DNA from: Portibacter marinus
GTDB lineage: Bacteria; Bacteroidota; Bacteroidia; Chitinophagales; Saprospiraceae
NCBI RefSeq assembly: GCF_021533195.1
Contig: NZ_JAJNKB010000005.1
Span: forward strand, 124,001 to 188,000
Length of the DNA stretch: 64,000 nt
Direction: 5' to 3'
Both the position numbers and the translations under genes were made by a program. Each line of letters begins with the position of its first letter. Within the stretch, counting starts at the first letter, position 1. Under the pieces are notes generated by a model. The model was not told where the DNA came from and made no database searches. It was given only the letters and a program-made list of their open reading frames with translations. This document shows positions 27,444-36,502 of this stretch, in pieces.

Positions 27444-28766
27444 TTATTTAACCTCGTCCTTGACCAACAAACAGAGTAACCCTGCCACAAAGAAGCTTAT
27501 ACCTCCCACAATCATTGCATTAATGGATTCATTCCCAAGAAAAGTCTTTAAAATAAAACCTAGCATTCCGGCGGCTACAATCTGTGGAATCACAATGAAA
27601 AAATTAAACACCCCCATAAAATAACCCATTTTCTCCGCAGGTAGTGATCCTGACAACATAGCATAAGGCATGGAGAGAATACTGGCCCAGGCTATTCCCA
27701 CACCCACCATGGATAACAACAGCAAAGTCGGATCAGAAATAAAGAATATAGAAATTAATCCAATACCTCCACAGAACAAGGCGATTAAATGGGTCACCTT
27801 TCTGCTGGTATATTTGGCAAGAACAGGAAGTAGAAATGCGACCAAGGCTGCAAAACCATTGTACATACCAAAACATACACCTACCCAATCGGCACCTTCG
27901 TTATATGCAGTAGATGAGGAATCACTGGTACCATAAATATGACTTGTTACTGCAGAAGTGGTATAAATCCACATGGCAAATAATGCGAACCAGGAAAAAA
28001 ACTGGACGAAAGCCAGTTGCACCATTGTTTTGGGCATTTTGAAAATTCCCATGAATGATTCTGCGAGACCTCCAAATATACCCATGGCTGCATTTTCAGA
28101 TCGCAATTTTTCCAAATCCTCTGGAGGATACTCTTTGGTTTTTATGACGGTCCAAAGCACAGCCAGAAAGTAAGCGATACCACCCACATAAAAAGACCAT
28201 TTAACTGAATCAGGGATTACACCATCGGAAGCGGTGTTGCTCACGCCAAACCAGTTTGTAAAGATCCAGGGCAGTACTGAAGCGACTACGGCTCCGATGC
28301 CGATAAAAAAACTTTGCATGGCAAAACCACTGGTTCTTTGCTCATTCGGCAACATATCTCCCACAAAAGCTCTGAAAGGCTCCATGCTTACATTGATAGA
28401 AGCATCCATTAACCAAAGCATGAGTACCGCGACCCACAGGGCTGTTGAATTAGGCATGAGGAAAAGCGCAATGGTAGCCAGAATGGCTCCTGCCATAAAG
28501 AACGGTCTGCGCCGACCCCATCTTTCTGACCAGGTCCTGTCGCTATAATATCCAATGATGGGTTGCACCAACAATCCTGTAACTGGAGCTGCTAGCCACA
28601 GAATGGGCAATTCATCCTTGGAGGCGCCCAGCGTTTCGAAAATCCTACTGACATTGGCATTCTGTAAGGCAAATCCAAACTGGATACCTAAAAAGCCAAA
28701 ACTCATATTCCATATTTGCCAAAAACTAAGCTTGGGCTTTTCAGAACTTATTGAAATTGTACTCAT
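27444..28766 (-). CDS. SLC45/GPH-like sugar transporter (MFS)
   Basis: A 440-residue protein with about 12 membrane segments. The N-terminal pattern (FGFALQNANVSRIFE, then GYYSDRTWSERWGRRRP) carries the MFS loop 2-3 signature D-R-x-GRRRP and resembles the SLC45/sucrose and maltose transporter branch. It probably imports a sugar or glycoside by proton symport at the inner membrane. It stands alone, convergent with the haloperoxidase-like gene and 61 bases from lpdA. Confidence 0.82.
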   Translation of the reverse strand: MSTISISSEKPKLSFWQIWNMSFGFLGIQFGFALQNANVSRIFETLGASKDELPILWLAAPVTGLLVQPIIGYYSDRTWSERWGRRRPFFMAGAILATIALFLMPNSTALWVAVLMLWLMDASINVSMEPFRAFVGDMLPNEQRTSGFAMQSFFIGIGAVVASVLPWIFTNWFGVSNTASDGVIPDSVKWSFYVGGIAYFLAVLWTVIKTKEYPPEDLEKLRSENAAMGIFGGLAESFMGIFKMPKTMVQLAFVQFFSWFALFAMWIYTTSAVTSHIYGTSDSSSTAYNEGADWVGVCFGMYNGFAALVAFLLPVLAKYTSRKVTHLIALFCGGIGLISIFFISDPTLLLLSMVGVGIAWASILSMPYAMLSGSLPAEKMGYFMGVFNFFIVIPQIVAAGMLGFILKTFLGNESINAMIVGGISFFVAGLLCLLVKDEVK

Positions 28767-28827
28767 ACTACTAAAGTATGAATTCCACCAATAAGAGACC
28801 TTCTTTATGACAGAAAAATGCGCTTAA

Positions 28828-30225
28828 TTAAAGATGAATGACTTCGTCGTAAGCAGCAGCGGCTGCTTCCATCACTGCCTCACTCATGGTTGGGTGTGGA
28901 TGCACTGTTTTTATGATTTCATGCCCAGTGGTCTCAAGTTTCCTTGCAGCAACTACTTCAGCAATCATTTCAGTGACATTGTTACCAATCATATGAGCGC
29001 CGAGAAATTCACCATACTTTTCATCAAAAATCACTTTAACGAAACCTTCAGGCACACCTCCCGCTTTGGCTTTTCCTGATGCAGAGAATGGGAATTTTCC
29101 AACTTTCACCTTGTATCCTGCATCTTTCGCTGCTTGCTCTGTATAGCCGACTGACGCTACTTCAGGCACACAATAGGTACAGCCAGGTATATTATTATAA
29201 TCCATGGGCTCCGGAGAATGTCCGGCGATTTTTTCAACACAAATGATTCCCTCAGCAGAAGCAACATGTGCTAGGGCAGGTCCTGGTACCACATCACCTA
29301 TAGCATAAATTCCAGGCACATTGGTCTGGTAATACTCATCGACCTGAATCAGGCCCTTATCCGTTTTAACACCTAAGGCTTCCAGTCCGATACCTTCCGT
29401 GTTGGCACTGACGCCAGCTGCAGATAACACTACATCACACTCAATCACTTCTTCGTCTCCTTTCTTCCTGTTTTTGGTGGTCACCTTTATGGTTTTACCC
29501 TTTGTGTCTACCTTTTCAACAGAAGTATTGCCCATCACATTGATTCCCTGCTTTTTGAAAACTTTGCCCAATTCTTTAGAAACGTCAGCATCCTCTCTTG
29601 GGACGAGTCCTTGCTCCATATACTCTACAATGGTCACTTCAGTACCGATTGAATTGTAGAAAAATGCAAACTCAGTACCTATGGCTCCCGCACCGATGAC
29701 GACCATTCGTTTAGGTTGCTTTGTCAAAGTCATTGCTTCCCTGTAACCTATAATTTTCTCTCCGTCAATTTGTATTCCTGGAAGTGAGCGAGCTCTGGCA
29801 CCGGTTGCAATGATGATGCTCTCAGCAGAATACTCTTTTTTATTGCCATCTGCATCTGTTACCTCCACTTTCTTACCTCTTAGTAACTTTCCTTCGCCAT
29901 CAATCACCGTTATCTTGTTCTTCTTCATAAGGAACTGCACACCCTTGCTCATGCCATCTGCAACATTTCTGCTTCTTCCTATCATCGCACCAAAATCAGC
30001 ACTTACTTTTTCTACCTTTATCCCGTAATCCTCGCTATGACTGATGTAATTAAAGACTTGTGCACTTTTGAGCAAAGCTTTGGTAGGAATGCATCCCCAA
30101 TTGAGGCAGATGCCACCTAAGTTTTCTCTTTCTACCACTGCCACTTTCTTTCCTAATTGTGAAGCTCTAATTGCCGCAACATATCCGCCTGGTCCACTAC
30201 CTACTATAATAATATCAAAATCCAT
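28828..30225 (-). CDS. lpdA: Dihydrolipoyl dehydrogenase
   Basis: E3 subunit of the 2-oxoacid dehydrogenase complexes; it reoxidises dihydrolipoamide with NAD. The 465-residue protein has the FAD site GSGPGG at 9-14, the redox disulfide Cys40/Cys45 in GGICLNWGCIPTK, the NAD site GAGAIGTEFA, and the C-terminal HPHPTMSE that contributes the catalytic base to the partner subunit. Length and motifs are normal. No E1/E2 genes are adjacent. It has its own promoter box at 30249-30256. Confidence 0.96.
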   Translation of the reverse strand: MDFDIIIVGSGPGGYVAAIRASQLGKKVAVVERENLGGICLNWGCIPTKALLKSAQVFNYISHSEDYGIKVEKVSADFGAMIGRSRNVADGMSKGVQFLMKKNKITVIDGEGKLLRGKKVEVTDADGNKKEYSAESIIIATGARARSLPGIQIDGEKIIGYREAMTLTKQPKRMVVIGAGAIGTEFAFFYNSIGTEVTIVEYMEQGLVPREDADVSKELGKVFKKQGINVMGNTSVEKVDTKGKTIKVTTKNRKKGDEEVIECDVVLSAAGVSANTEGIGLEALGVKTDKGLIQVDEYYQTNVPGIYAIGDVVPGPALAHVASAEGIICVEKIAGHSPEPMDYNNIPGCTYCVPEVASVGYTEQAAKDAGYKVKVGKFPFSASGKAKAGGVPEGFVKVIFDEKYGEFLGAHMIGNNVTEMIAEVVAARKLETTGHEIIKTVHPHPTMSEAVMEAAAAAYDEVIHL

Positions 30226-30248
30226 TTGTCCTTATTTTTTTGAGACGC

Positions 30249-30256
30249 CAAAGATA
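30249..30256 (-). promoter_or_regulatory. -7 promoter box of lpdA (TATCTTTG on the - strand)
   Basis: A perfect TAnnTTTG match in the 37-base gap between the WG-repeat gene and lpdA, giving a leader of roughly 17 bases. It shows that lpdA need not be co-transcribed with the upstream gene. Confidence 0.6.
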
Positions 30257-30262
30257 ATTAAA

Positions 30263-31426
30263 CTAATTTATATATTGAATGGGAGCCAGACCTTCTTCAA
30301 AATCTCGCATTTCCGAAGAGGGAGCTATGAATTCTACATTAGCATTTTCATCCAAAATCAGCAATCCTTCCCTCGCAAGAGCGCGAGCATAACCGTTATT
30401 GTAATCCCAAACCAATCCAAAGATCGGTTCTGTTAACGCCTGTCCATCACTGTTAAAAAATCCCCAATAGCCATTTACGCTGTAAGCACATTTGCCTTCT
30501 TTAAATTTGTAAAGTAATTTGTATTGACAAGGAATAATTTCATTTCCTTTCTGGTTAATCATACCAAACTTTCGATCTTTATTAACCATCCAGAAACCCT
30601 CATTTCCATATTCTACCTGATCGTAGTCTAGTACTTTTAGATTTTTGCCGTTGGTGTCAATGAAAGACCATTGATTTTTCAACATCACTGCTGCTAAACC
30701 TTGATGAAAATCTGTGGCTAACTCATATTGCGGTGGGATCTTCAGTTGACCATTGACATAAAATCCATAGAGCTTATCCTTTCGCACCCTAATGATGCCC
30801 TCAGAAGGTTCATACACTTCGTCAAACTCCGTTGGAATAATTTCATTCCCTTGCTTATCGATCATGCCATAGTTTTCAAAGGGTTTAACTTTAGCCATTC
30901 CATCTTTAAAAGGACCTGCTTTCGTGAACATAGATTCGAATACGGGCTCGCCACTTTTATCAATATATCGAAACAGGCCATTAATACTTACTTTGGCAAG
31001 TCCTTCATGAAAATCGTCCGCAGCCTCAAAGCTGGCAGGAATAATTTCTACCCCTTTTTCGTCAATAAATCCATATTTCTGCTCGAAGTTTTGAAACCGA
31101 GCCATACCATCCTGGAAAGGAAACAAGGATCGGTACTTAAATCCAATGATTTCTTCATCATTCTTATTGATCATTCCCCATTTACCTTGATGATTGACCA
31201 CTGCTAATCCGTCATGGAATGGCCTTGCAGCATCGAATCGATCTGAAATGGCTTTCACACCGTTGGTATCAATAAAACCCCACTTATCAACAGGTGCTTC
31301 GTAATCCTGATAGTAGAGTTCCTCTGCATTCATCTGGTTTTCTGCTTCGTCAATAGCAGTCTGGTCAGATTTGCAAGCACATAGAACAACTATCATGGAT
31401 ACTAGAATAGGAATCCAGTTTTTCAT
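30263..31426 (-). CDS. WG-repeat lipoprotein
   Basis: A 387-residue lipoprotein (lipobox VLCAC) made of about nine WG-type repeats of roughly 35-40 residues, each with a W/Y-G-[FM]-I-[DN] core such as KWGFIDTNG, KWGMINKND, KYGFIDEKG and YWGFFNSDG, followed by F..GLA or F.DGMA. WG-repeat proteins are surface or periplasmic beta-structures, mostly of unknown function and probably for binding. It is exposed either on the periplasmic or outer face of the outer membrane. A promoter box precedes it. Confidence 0.88.
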   Translation of the reverse strand: MKNWIPILVSMIVVLCACKSDQTAIDEAENQMNAEELYYQDYEAPVDKWGFIDTNGVKAISDRFDAARPFHDGLAVVNHQGKWGMINKNDEEIIGFKYRSLFPFQDGMARFQNFEQKYGFIDEKGVEIIPASFEAADDFHEGLAKVSINGLFRYIDKSGEPVFESMFTKAGPFKDGMAKVKPFENYGMIDKQGNEIIPTEFDEVYEPSEGIIRVRKDKLYGFYVNGQLKIPPQYELATDFHQGLAAVMLKNQWSFIDTNGKNLKVLDYDQVEYGNEGFWMVNKDRKFGMINQKGNEIIPCQYKLLYKFKEGKCAYSVNGYWGFFNSDGQALTEPIFGLVWDYNNGYARALAREGLLILDENANVEFIAPSSEMRDFEEGLAPIQYIN

Positions 31427-31440
31427 TCACGAAATTTTTG

Positions 31441-31448
31441 CAAATATA
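31441..31448 (-). promoter_or_regulatory. -7 promoter box TATATTTG
   Basis: A perfect TAnnTTTG match on the - strand, 14 bases before the ATG of the WG-repeat gene. Confidence 0.5.
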
Positions 31449-31494
31449 ATAATGGAAATAAAACGATTTTGAATTTGTCATCGTTCATTGTAAT

Positions 31495-32028
31495 ATGATA
31501 TCAAGGTTTTTTTACACGTTGACACTCATTTTTGTGCTAACCATTGCAAATGGCCAGGAATGGAAAATTTTCAATTCGGAAGAAGGCGAGTTTTCAGTCA
31601 TGTCACCGGGAATGATGGAAAAGAAAAGGGCTTTTCTCACTACGGAAATTGGAGAAATTGAGTTAAATACGCTCTACTATCATCAAACGGATACGTCTGG
31701 GAATTTTTTGTATCTCATCAACTTTTATGAATTACCCGAAGAGACCATTCCTCCGGATTCAACGGATCTCGCCATGGAGTTTTTACTGAATACAATGGAC
31801 CAGGCTGTTTCCGATATCGGCGGAGACGTACAGTACAATAAGGAAATTTCTTTGGGTAAACATCCGGGCTTATTATGGAGAAGTAAATCAGAAAAGCAAA
31901 TCGTGAAAAGTAGAGCCTATGTTATTAACAATAAGTTCTACATGCTTCAGGTATTCTCGATTCCCCGAAAGTCTCTGAACAACGATGTCGATCGTTTTCT
32001 GGAATCTTTTACTTTAAGACCTTCCTAG
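31495..32028 (+). CDS. Secreted protein of unknown function
   Basis: A 177-residue protein with a signal peptide ending near IANGQ. The mature part (starting EWKIFNSEEGEFSV) is beta-rich with a repeating pattern like that of small periplasmic PsbP/Mog1-like proteins, ending RFLESFTL. I cannot name the family with certainty. Its last 20 bases overlap the end of the convergent PLP decarboxylase gene. Confidence 0.7.
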   Translation: MISRFFYTLTLIFVLTIANGQEWKIFNSEEGEFSVMSPGMMEKKRAFLTTEIGEIELNTLYYHQTDTSGNFLYLINFYELPEETIPPDSTDLAMEFLLNTMDQAVSDIGGDVQYNKEISLGKHPGLLWRSKSEKQIVKSRAYVINNKFYMLQVFSIPRKSLNNDVDRFLESFTLRPS

Positions 32029-33460
32029 TTCTGTCAAGGCAATCTTCCAGCATTTCGAAACTTTTTTCAATGGTGGATACGTGCGTTCGAAAGCAAAGAA
32101 CTGCAACTCTGATCCATATTTCTTCATTAATGATTGTGGACGATAGAAAAACCCTTCCATCCTCGTGGATTTGATTCATTAATTCACGATTGAATTCATT
32201 GGCATCACCCTTTTCAGGCACATATCTGAAGATGCCGACTGATAAATCCGGATCGGGCCCTACTTCGAAGCCCATTTTCCTGACACCTTGTAAAAAGTAT
32301 AGACACAGCCCTCTTTTTTCTCTGAGTGCATCTACAAACACATCGATTCCATACAGTTTAAGTGGAATCCAAAGCCGTAAGCCTCTAAAGTGCTTTGTTA
32401 ATTCAGGCGAAAGATCAGCCGGCGAGAATTCTTGGTCATTCTTGCTGGCATCTTGCAGGTAACTGGCTCTGTAATGGTGTGAATTCAACATAGCTTTTTG
32501 ATTCTTGATAAGAACCGCGCCCAGTCCATAAGCAAGAAATAGTCCTTTATGGGGGTCGATGACCAACGAATCAGATCTTTCCAGGCCTTTGAACTTAGGT
32601 TTCAGTTCATCCAGCAGAATAAAAAAGCCTCCATAGGCAGCATCTACATGAAACCAAAGATTAAATTCCTCAGCGATATCTGCGATATCATCTAGAGGAT
32701 CAATATTGCCGATGTTTGTAGTACCAGCAGATGCCACTACCATAAATGGGTTCAAACCATTATCGACGTCATCCTCAAGCAGCTGTCTTAACATTAAGGT
32801 ATCGATCTTATATTGTTCATCCAGTGGAACATTTCTCAAAATACATTGACTTAATCCTGCTATTCTAACAGCCTTATGCACGCAGTGATGTGTTTGTTCT
32901 GAGAGGTAAATCACCGATTTTTCAACTTTCGCCCCTAGTATTTGATGATGATCTCTGGCAGCAGTAATGGCGATTAAATTGGCAATGGATCCACCCGAAG
33001 TCAGATTACCCAAGCTGGAATCTGGATAGAAGCAGACTTTTTTCATCCAATCGATCACTCTATTTTCAAGCCGCACAGCTCCGGGGCTTCCAAAATAGAG
33101 ACCAGCATATCGATTAGAGACAGCTGCGATAAAATCACTTACTGCAGTTGCAAAAATTCCACCTCCCGGAATATAGCCCAGGTGCCCGCCAGAAGCTGGA
33201 TTCAACCCTGGTTGATCAACTTCTTCCCTGTATATTTTCAGAATATCTTCAAAGCTATGCGTTGATTTTCCATCGATTTGCAGATCCTGTCGATTGTTGG
33301 TTTGATCAGGCTTAAAGCTTAAACCATTTTCAAGGCCAGAGATGAAATCATCAGAATAGGCCTCTAAGTGTTTAAGTAGTATTTGTCTACTTTTGGCATC
33401 GGGTTCTAGTAGTGCAGTTCTTTTTTCAAGCTCTAAAAGCTTATCTCTAAGTTCAACCAT
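32009..33460 (-). CDS. PLP-dependent group II amino-acid decarboxylase
   Basis: A 483-residue enzyme of the aromatic-L-amino-acid/glutamate decarboxylase family. TSGGSIANL is the phosphate-contact loop, WFHVDAAYGG holds the Asp that pairs with the PLP pyridine nitrogen, and Lys305 in DPHKG forms the Schiff base. It should decarboxylate an aromatic or acidic amino acid in the cytoplasm; the substrate is not clear. It has its own promoter box and is convergent with the small secreted protein gene. Confidence 0.88.
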   Translation of the reverse strand: MVELRDKLLELEKRTALLEPDAKSRQILLKHLEAYSDDFISGLENGLSFKPDQTNNRQDLQIDGKSTHSFEDILKIYREEVDQPGLNPASGGHLGYIPGGGIFATAVSDFIAAVSNRYAGLYFGSPGAVRLENRVIDWMKKVCFYPDSSLGNLTSGGSIANLIAITAARDHHQILGAKVEKSVIYLSEQTHHCVHKAVRIAGLSQCILRNVPLDEQYKIDTLMLRQLLEDDVDNGLNPFMVVASAGTTNIGNIDPLDDIADIAEEFNLWFHVDAAYGGFFILLDELKPKFKGLERSDSLVIDPHKGLFLAYGLGAVLIKNQKAMLNSHHYRASYLQDASKNDQEFSPADLSPELTKHFRGLRLWIPLKLYGIDVFVDALREKRGLCLYFLQGVRKMGFEVGPDPDLSVGIFRYVPEKGDANEFNRELMNQIHEDGRVFLSSTIINEEIWIRVAVLCFRTHVSTIEKSFEMLEDCLDRTRKVLK

Positions 33461-33479
33461 CTATATTTCTTTCGGAGGC

Positions 33480-33487
33480 CAAAAATA
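33480..33487 (-). promoter_or_regulatory. -7 promoter box TATTTTTG
   Basis: A perfect TAnnTTTG match on the - strand, 19 bases before the ATG of the decarboxylase gene. Confidence 0.5.
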
Positions 33488-33570
33488 AACTGTTTACGTT
33501 ATTAGCTGTACTTTTATAATTGAAATGATTCAAAACCAGAATAAAATCATTGACCTATAATAGATAAGAG

Positions 33571-34041
33571 ATGAATATTGCTGTATTTCCGGGATCTTTT
33601 GATCCAATAACCTCTGGACATTTAGATTTAGTCAAACGTGCCCTACCATTATTTGATAAAATTATCGTGGCCATCGGTGTGAATTCTCAAAAAAAGTATT
33701 TGTTTGATTTGGACCAAAGGCTTGATTGGCTCCGTGAGGTTTTTAAGGATTATAATAAAGTTGAAATCGCTCAGTTTGAGGGTCTTACTGCGCACTATTG
33801 TAAATCCATCAATGCGAAATATTTGCTACGTGGTTTGAGGAACGCTTCAGATTTTGACTATGAGAAAACCATTTCACAACTTAACAGCATCGTTGGCGAT
33901 GATCTGGAGACCTTATTTTTGATCAGCAAACCAGAATTTTCACATATTTCGTCGACGATCGTTCGAGAAATCATTAAGGGTGGAGGAGATGTGTCTCATT
34001 TTCTACCCAGAGAAGTTTTTATACATTTGCAAAAAATATAA
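33571..34041 (+). CDS. coaD: Phosphopantetheine adenylyltransferase
   Basis: CoaD forms dephospho-CoA from 4'-phosphopantetheine and ATP, the fourth step of coenzyme A synthesis. The 156-residue product has the nucleotidyltransferase signature GSFDPITSGH at 8-17 (SGH in place of the usual TGH), LLRGLRNASDFDYE and ISSTIVRE. Length is normal. The pruA promoter box lies inside its 3' end. Confidence 0.96.
   Translation: MNIAVFPGSFDPITSGHLDLVKRALPLFDKIIVAIGVNSQKKYLFDLDQRLDWLREVFKDYNKVEIAQFEGLTAHYCKSINAKYLLRGLRNASDFDYEKTISQLNSIVGDDLETLFLISKPEFSHISSTIVREIIKGGGDVSHFLPREVFIHLQKI
34022..34029 (+). promoter_or_regulatory. -7 promoter box TACATTTG inside the coaD 3' end
   Basis: A perfect TAnnTTTG match that overlaps the last codons of coaD and lies 25 bases before the pruA ATG. 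Confidence 0.5.
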
Positions 34042-34054
34042 AAGAGAAAAATAT

Positions 34055-35686
34055 ATGTCAAACGCATTTTTTGAGCCACCATTAGCGATAAATGAACCCA
34101 TTTTTGATTACGCGCCGGGATCGGAGAGTAAAAAAGAATTGAAGCAAGCCATTAAGATCATGAAGTCTGCGGAAGTGGATGTGCCTATGTTCATCGGAGG
34201 ACAAGAGGTCAGAACCGGTAAAACGGTTTCGATGCATCCACCGTATGACCATCAACACAAATTAGGGGTATTTCATATGGGAGATAAAAGTCATGTGGAG
34301 AAAGCGATCGATGCAGCCCTACAGGCTAAGCAAGCCTGGTCAGATCTTCCGTGGCAGGAGAGAGCAGCCATTTTCCTGAAAGCTGCAGATCTGATAGCCG
34401 GTCCTTACAGAGCCAGAATGAATGCGGCGACCATGCTTTGCCAGTCGAAAAATGCTTTTCAATCTGAAATTGATGCGGTATGTGAGTTGATAGATTTCCT
34501 GCGGTTCAATGTGCAATATATGGCCGAGCTTTATTCCGGACAACCAGAAAGTGCTGATGGAATTTGGAATCGATTAGAATACAGGCCTTTAGAAGGTTTC
34601 ATATTTGCCATTACTCCATTCAATTTCACTGCAATCGCTGGAAACTTATGTGCTGCTCCCGCCATGCTTGGAAATACAATAGTATGGAAGCCCGCGGAGT
34701 CACAGGTCTATTCAGCTGCCTTGATTATGGAAATTTTTAGAGAGGCAGGTTTGCCTGATGGAGTGATCAATTTGATTTTAGTGGACGGTCCTGAAGCAGG
34801 AGAAGTGGTTTTTAATCACAAGGATTTTGCTGGACTGCATTTTACCGGAAGCACGGGAGTTTTCCAACATCTTTGGAAAACCATCGGCGTAAATATCAGT
34901 AAATACAAGTCTTATCCAAGAATCGTTGGTGAGACTGGAGGAAAAGACTTTGTAGTCGCCCATGAATCTGCCAATCCACTTGAGGTGGCAACTGCCCTTG
35001 CCAGAGGTGCTTTTGAATTTCAGGGACAAAAGTGTTCTGCAGCTTCCAGGGCATATATTCCTGCAAAAATATGGGATGAAGTCAAAGAAGAACTGGAAAG
35101 TCAGGTTAACTCTTTTAAAATGGGTAGTCCTGAGGATTTTACAAATTTCATCAATGCAGTTATTGATGAGCGCGCATTTGATAAAATAGCCAAATATATA
35201 GATGGCGTGAAGGATTCAGATGATGCAGAAATCATCATTGGAGGTGGTTATGATAAGTCGGTAGGTTACTTCATTGAGCCTACAGTGATTGTAGCCAACA
35301 GTCCTCGAACTACTACTATGTGTGAAGAGATTTTTGGACCGGTATTGACCATCTATGTTTATGAAGAGGAAAGTTTTGAAGAGATTTTGGAAATTTGTGA
35401 TACCACATCACCTTATGCCTTAACGGGTTCTATTTTGGCATTGGACAGATATGCCATCAGCCTCGCTACGAAAAAGCTTGAGCATGCAGCGGGTAATTTT
35501 TATATCAATGACAAGCCAACAGGTGCGGTAGTGGGTCAACAACCATTTGGAGGAGGCAGAGCAAGTGGTACCAACGATAAGGCTGGATCGATATTGAATT
35601 TATACAGATGGGTTTCACCTAGAACCATAAAGGAAACTTTCGTCCCACCAAGAGATTATGGATATCCATTTATGGAAGAGAGGTAA
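34055..35686 (+). CDS. pruA: 1-pyrroline-5-carboxylate dehydrogenase
   Basis: This aldehyde dehydrogenase oxidises glutamate semialdehyde (from P5C) to glutamate with NAD, the second step of proline catabolism. The 543-residue protein has the NAD-binding ITPFNFTAIAGN segment, the general-base motif ETGGKD and the catalytic Cys327 in GQKCSA. Length fits the Bacteroidota single-domain form without a fused PutA. ATG 34055 (MSNAFFEPPL) is chosen; an in-frame start at 33980 would lie within coaD. A terminator follows at 35740. Confidence 0.94.
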   Translation: MSNAFFEPPLAINEPIFDYAPGSESKKELKQAIKIMKSAEVDVPMFIGGQEVRTGKTVSMHPPYDHQHKLGVFHMGDKSHVEKAIDAALQAKQAWSDLPWQERAAIFLKAADLIAGPYRARMNAATMLCQSKNAFQSEIDAVCELIDFLRFNVQYMAELYSGQPESADGIWNRLEYRPLEGFIFAITPFNFTAIAGNLCAAPAMLGNTIVWKPAESQVYSAALIMEIFREAGLPDGVINLILVDGPEAGEVVFNHKDFAGLHFTGSTGVFQHLWKTIGVNISKYKSYPRIVGETGGKDFVVAHESANPLEVATALARGAFEFQGQKCSAASRAYIPAKIWDEVKEELESQVNSFKMGSPEDFTNFINAVIDERAFDKIAKYIDGVKDSDDAEIIIGGGYDKSVGYFIEPTVIVANSPRTTTMCEEIFGPVLTIYVYEEESFEEILEICDTTSPYALTGSILALDRYAISLATKKLEHAAGNFYINDKPTGAVVGQQPFGGGRASGTNDKAGSILNLYRWVSPRTIKETFVPPRDYGYPFMEER

Positions 35687-35739
35687 CCCGAGATAAGGAA
35701 CTGACTATAAATTGGGTCTAGATTAACAAGAAAAAAAGT

Positions 35740-35770
35740 AGCCGGCATTTTAATGCTGGCTATTTTTTTT
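35740..35770 (+). terminator. Rho-independent terminator of pruA
   Basis: AGCCGGCAT (35740-35748) pairs with ATGCTGGCT (35753-35761), with one G-T pair, and is followed by eight T. Confidence 0.85.
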
Positions 35771-35892
35771 AGTATAAAATTCGGAACAACCAATTGATAT
35801 TTCATTATACAGAATTATATATGCATAAAAAGCAATATTAAAGAGTATTGAAGAGGTCTTTTAATCAATGTAAAAAATTATAGTGCAAATAA

Positions 35893-35922
35893 TTGACAAG
35901 AATAAGAATTATTGTTATTTTG
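35893..35922 (+). promoter_or_regulatory. Strong promoter-like site in a protein-free region
   Basis: TTGACA (35893-35898), 17 bases, then TATTTTG (35916-35922). The same TATTTTG box stands exactly upstream of the tmRNA in this window. It is followed by GTTCTTTGAAA (from about 35939), which resembles the leader motif seen before rRNA operons in this phylum. The start would be near 35929. Confidence 0.6.
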
Positions 35923-35928
35923 CATGTA

Positions 35929-36477
35929 TTAATTAATGTTCTTTGAAAGTAGAGATTTTATTGATGGCTTATCCATCTCGAATTGCCTTTTTGTTTCTAT
36001 AATCTTAAATTCTTCAAGATTGCAACACGCCAGACTTTTCCGTTTAAACTTTTTAGAATAAGGCTAATACTGAACGAGTCAGTTAGATAAGAAATTAATA
36101 GATTCTCTAAACGATGAGAAGAAAATTTTAAAATATGGAGCCGCCATACGTTCGTACGGCAATTTTAGATTTTTCTTTGCCAATAATTTCCGACTTTTCT
36201 GGAAATCTGTTTCGTTTATAATCAAGGGATGATAAGATCCAACAAGAAATTGAAATACAAAAATATCGAAACATGACCTCCTAATTAAAGGATATTGAAA
36301 ATGTTCCCATTGACTGAGGACGAGTAATATTAAATATATTGTTTAGTTCAATATTTAGCATAATGAGGTTGAGTTTTCAGAAAAAGCATTTGGAGATACT
36401 TTTACAAGAATCTTGCAAATGTTATTGAAAAATCACTTAGGGTCATACTTTAAATAGTATGACCCTATTTTTTTTTG
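35929..36477 (+). ncRNA. Candidate non-coding transcript between pruA and 36503
   Basis: About 550 bases bounded by a strong promoter-like site and a perfect terminator, with no frame longer than about 20 codons on this strand. It holds a further hairpin, GCCATAC-GTTC-GTACGGC, near 36136-36158. The sequence lacks RNase P RNA landmarks such as the GAGGAAAGUC block, and I see no rRNA or tRNA in it. It could be a regulatory RNA, a long 5' leader for the 36503 gene, or the left-over leader of a lost stable-RNA operon. The boundaries are inferred. Confidence 0.4.
36438..36477 (+). terminator. Strong rho-independent terminator
   Basis: TAGGGTCATACT (36438-36449) pairs perfectly with AGTATGACCCTA (36456-36467) around a 6-base loop and is followed by about nine T. 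No protein gene lies between it and the pruA terminator 670 bases upstream. Confidence 0.88.
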
Positions 36478-36502
36478 TGCGAATAAATCTTGCTACCTTG
36501 AA

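Noticed and set aside
30263-31426. The repeated WG motifs read as a DNA tandem repeat
   Set aside because: Conservation is at the protein level (WG repeats with variable spacing), not at the nucleotide level.
35971-36430. Short coding frames inside the orphan transcript (for example 21 codons from 36362)
   Set aside because: They are very short, have no conserved composition, and would need comparative evidence.
35929-36477. RNase P RNA or a remnant rRNA gene in the protein-free region
   Set aside because: The conserved RNase P blocks and any recognisable 16S/23S segment are absent; only the promoter and a leader-like motif resemble a stable-RNA operon.
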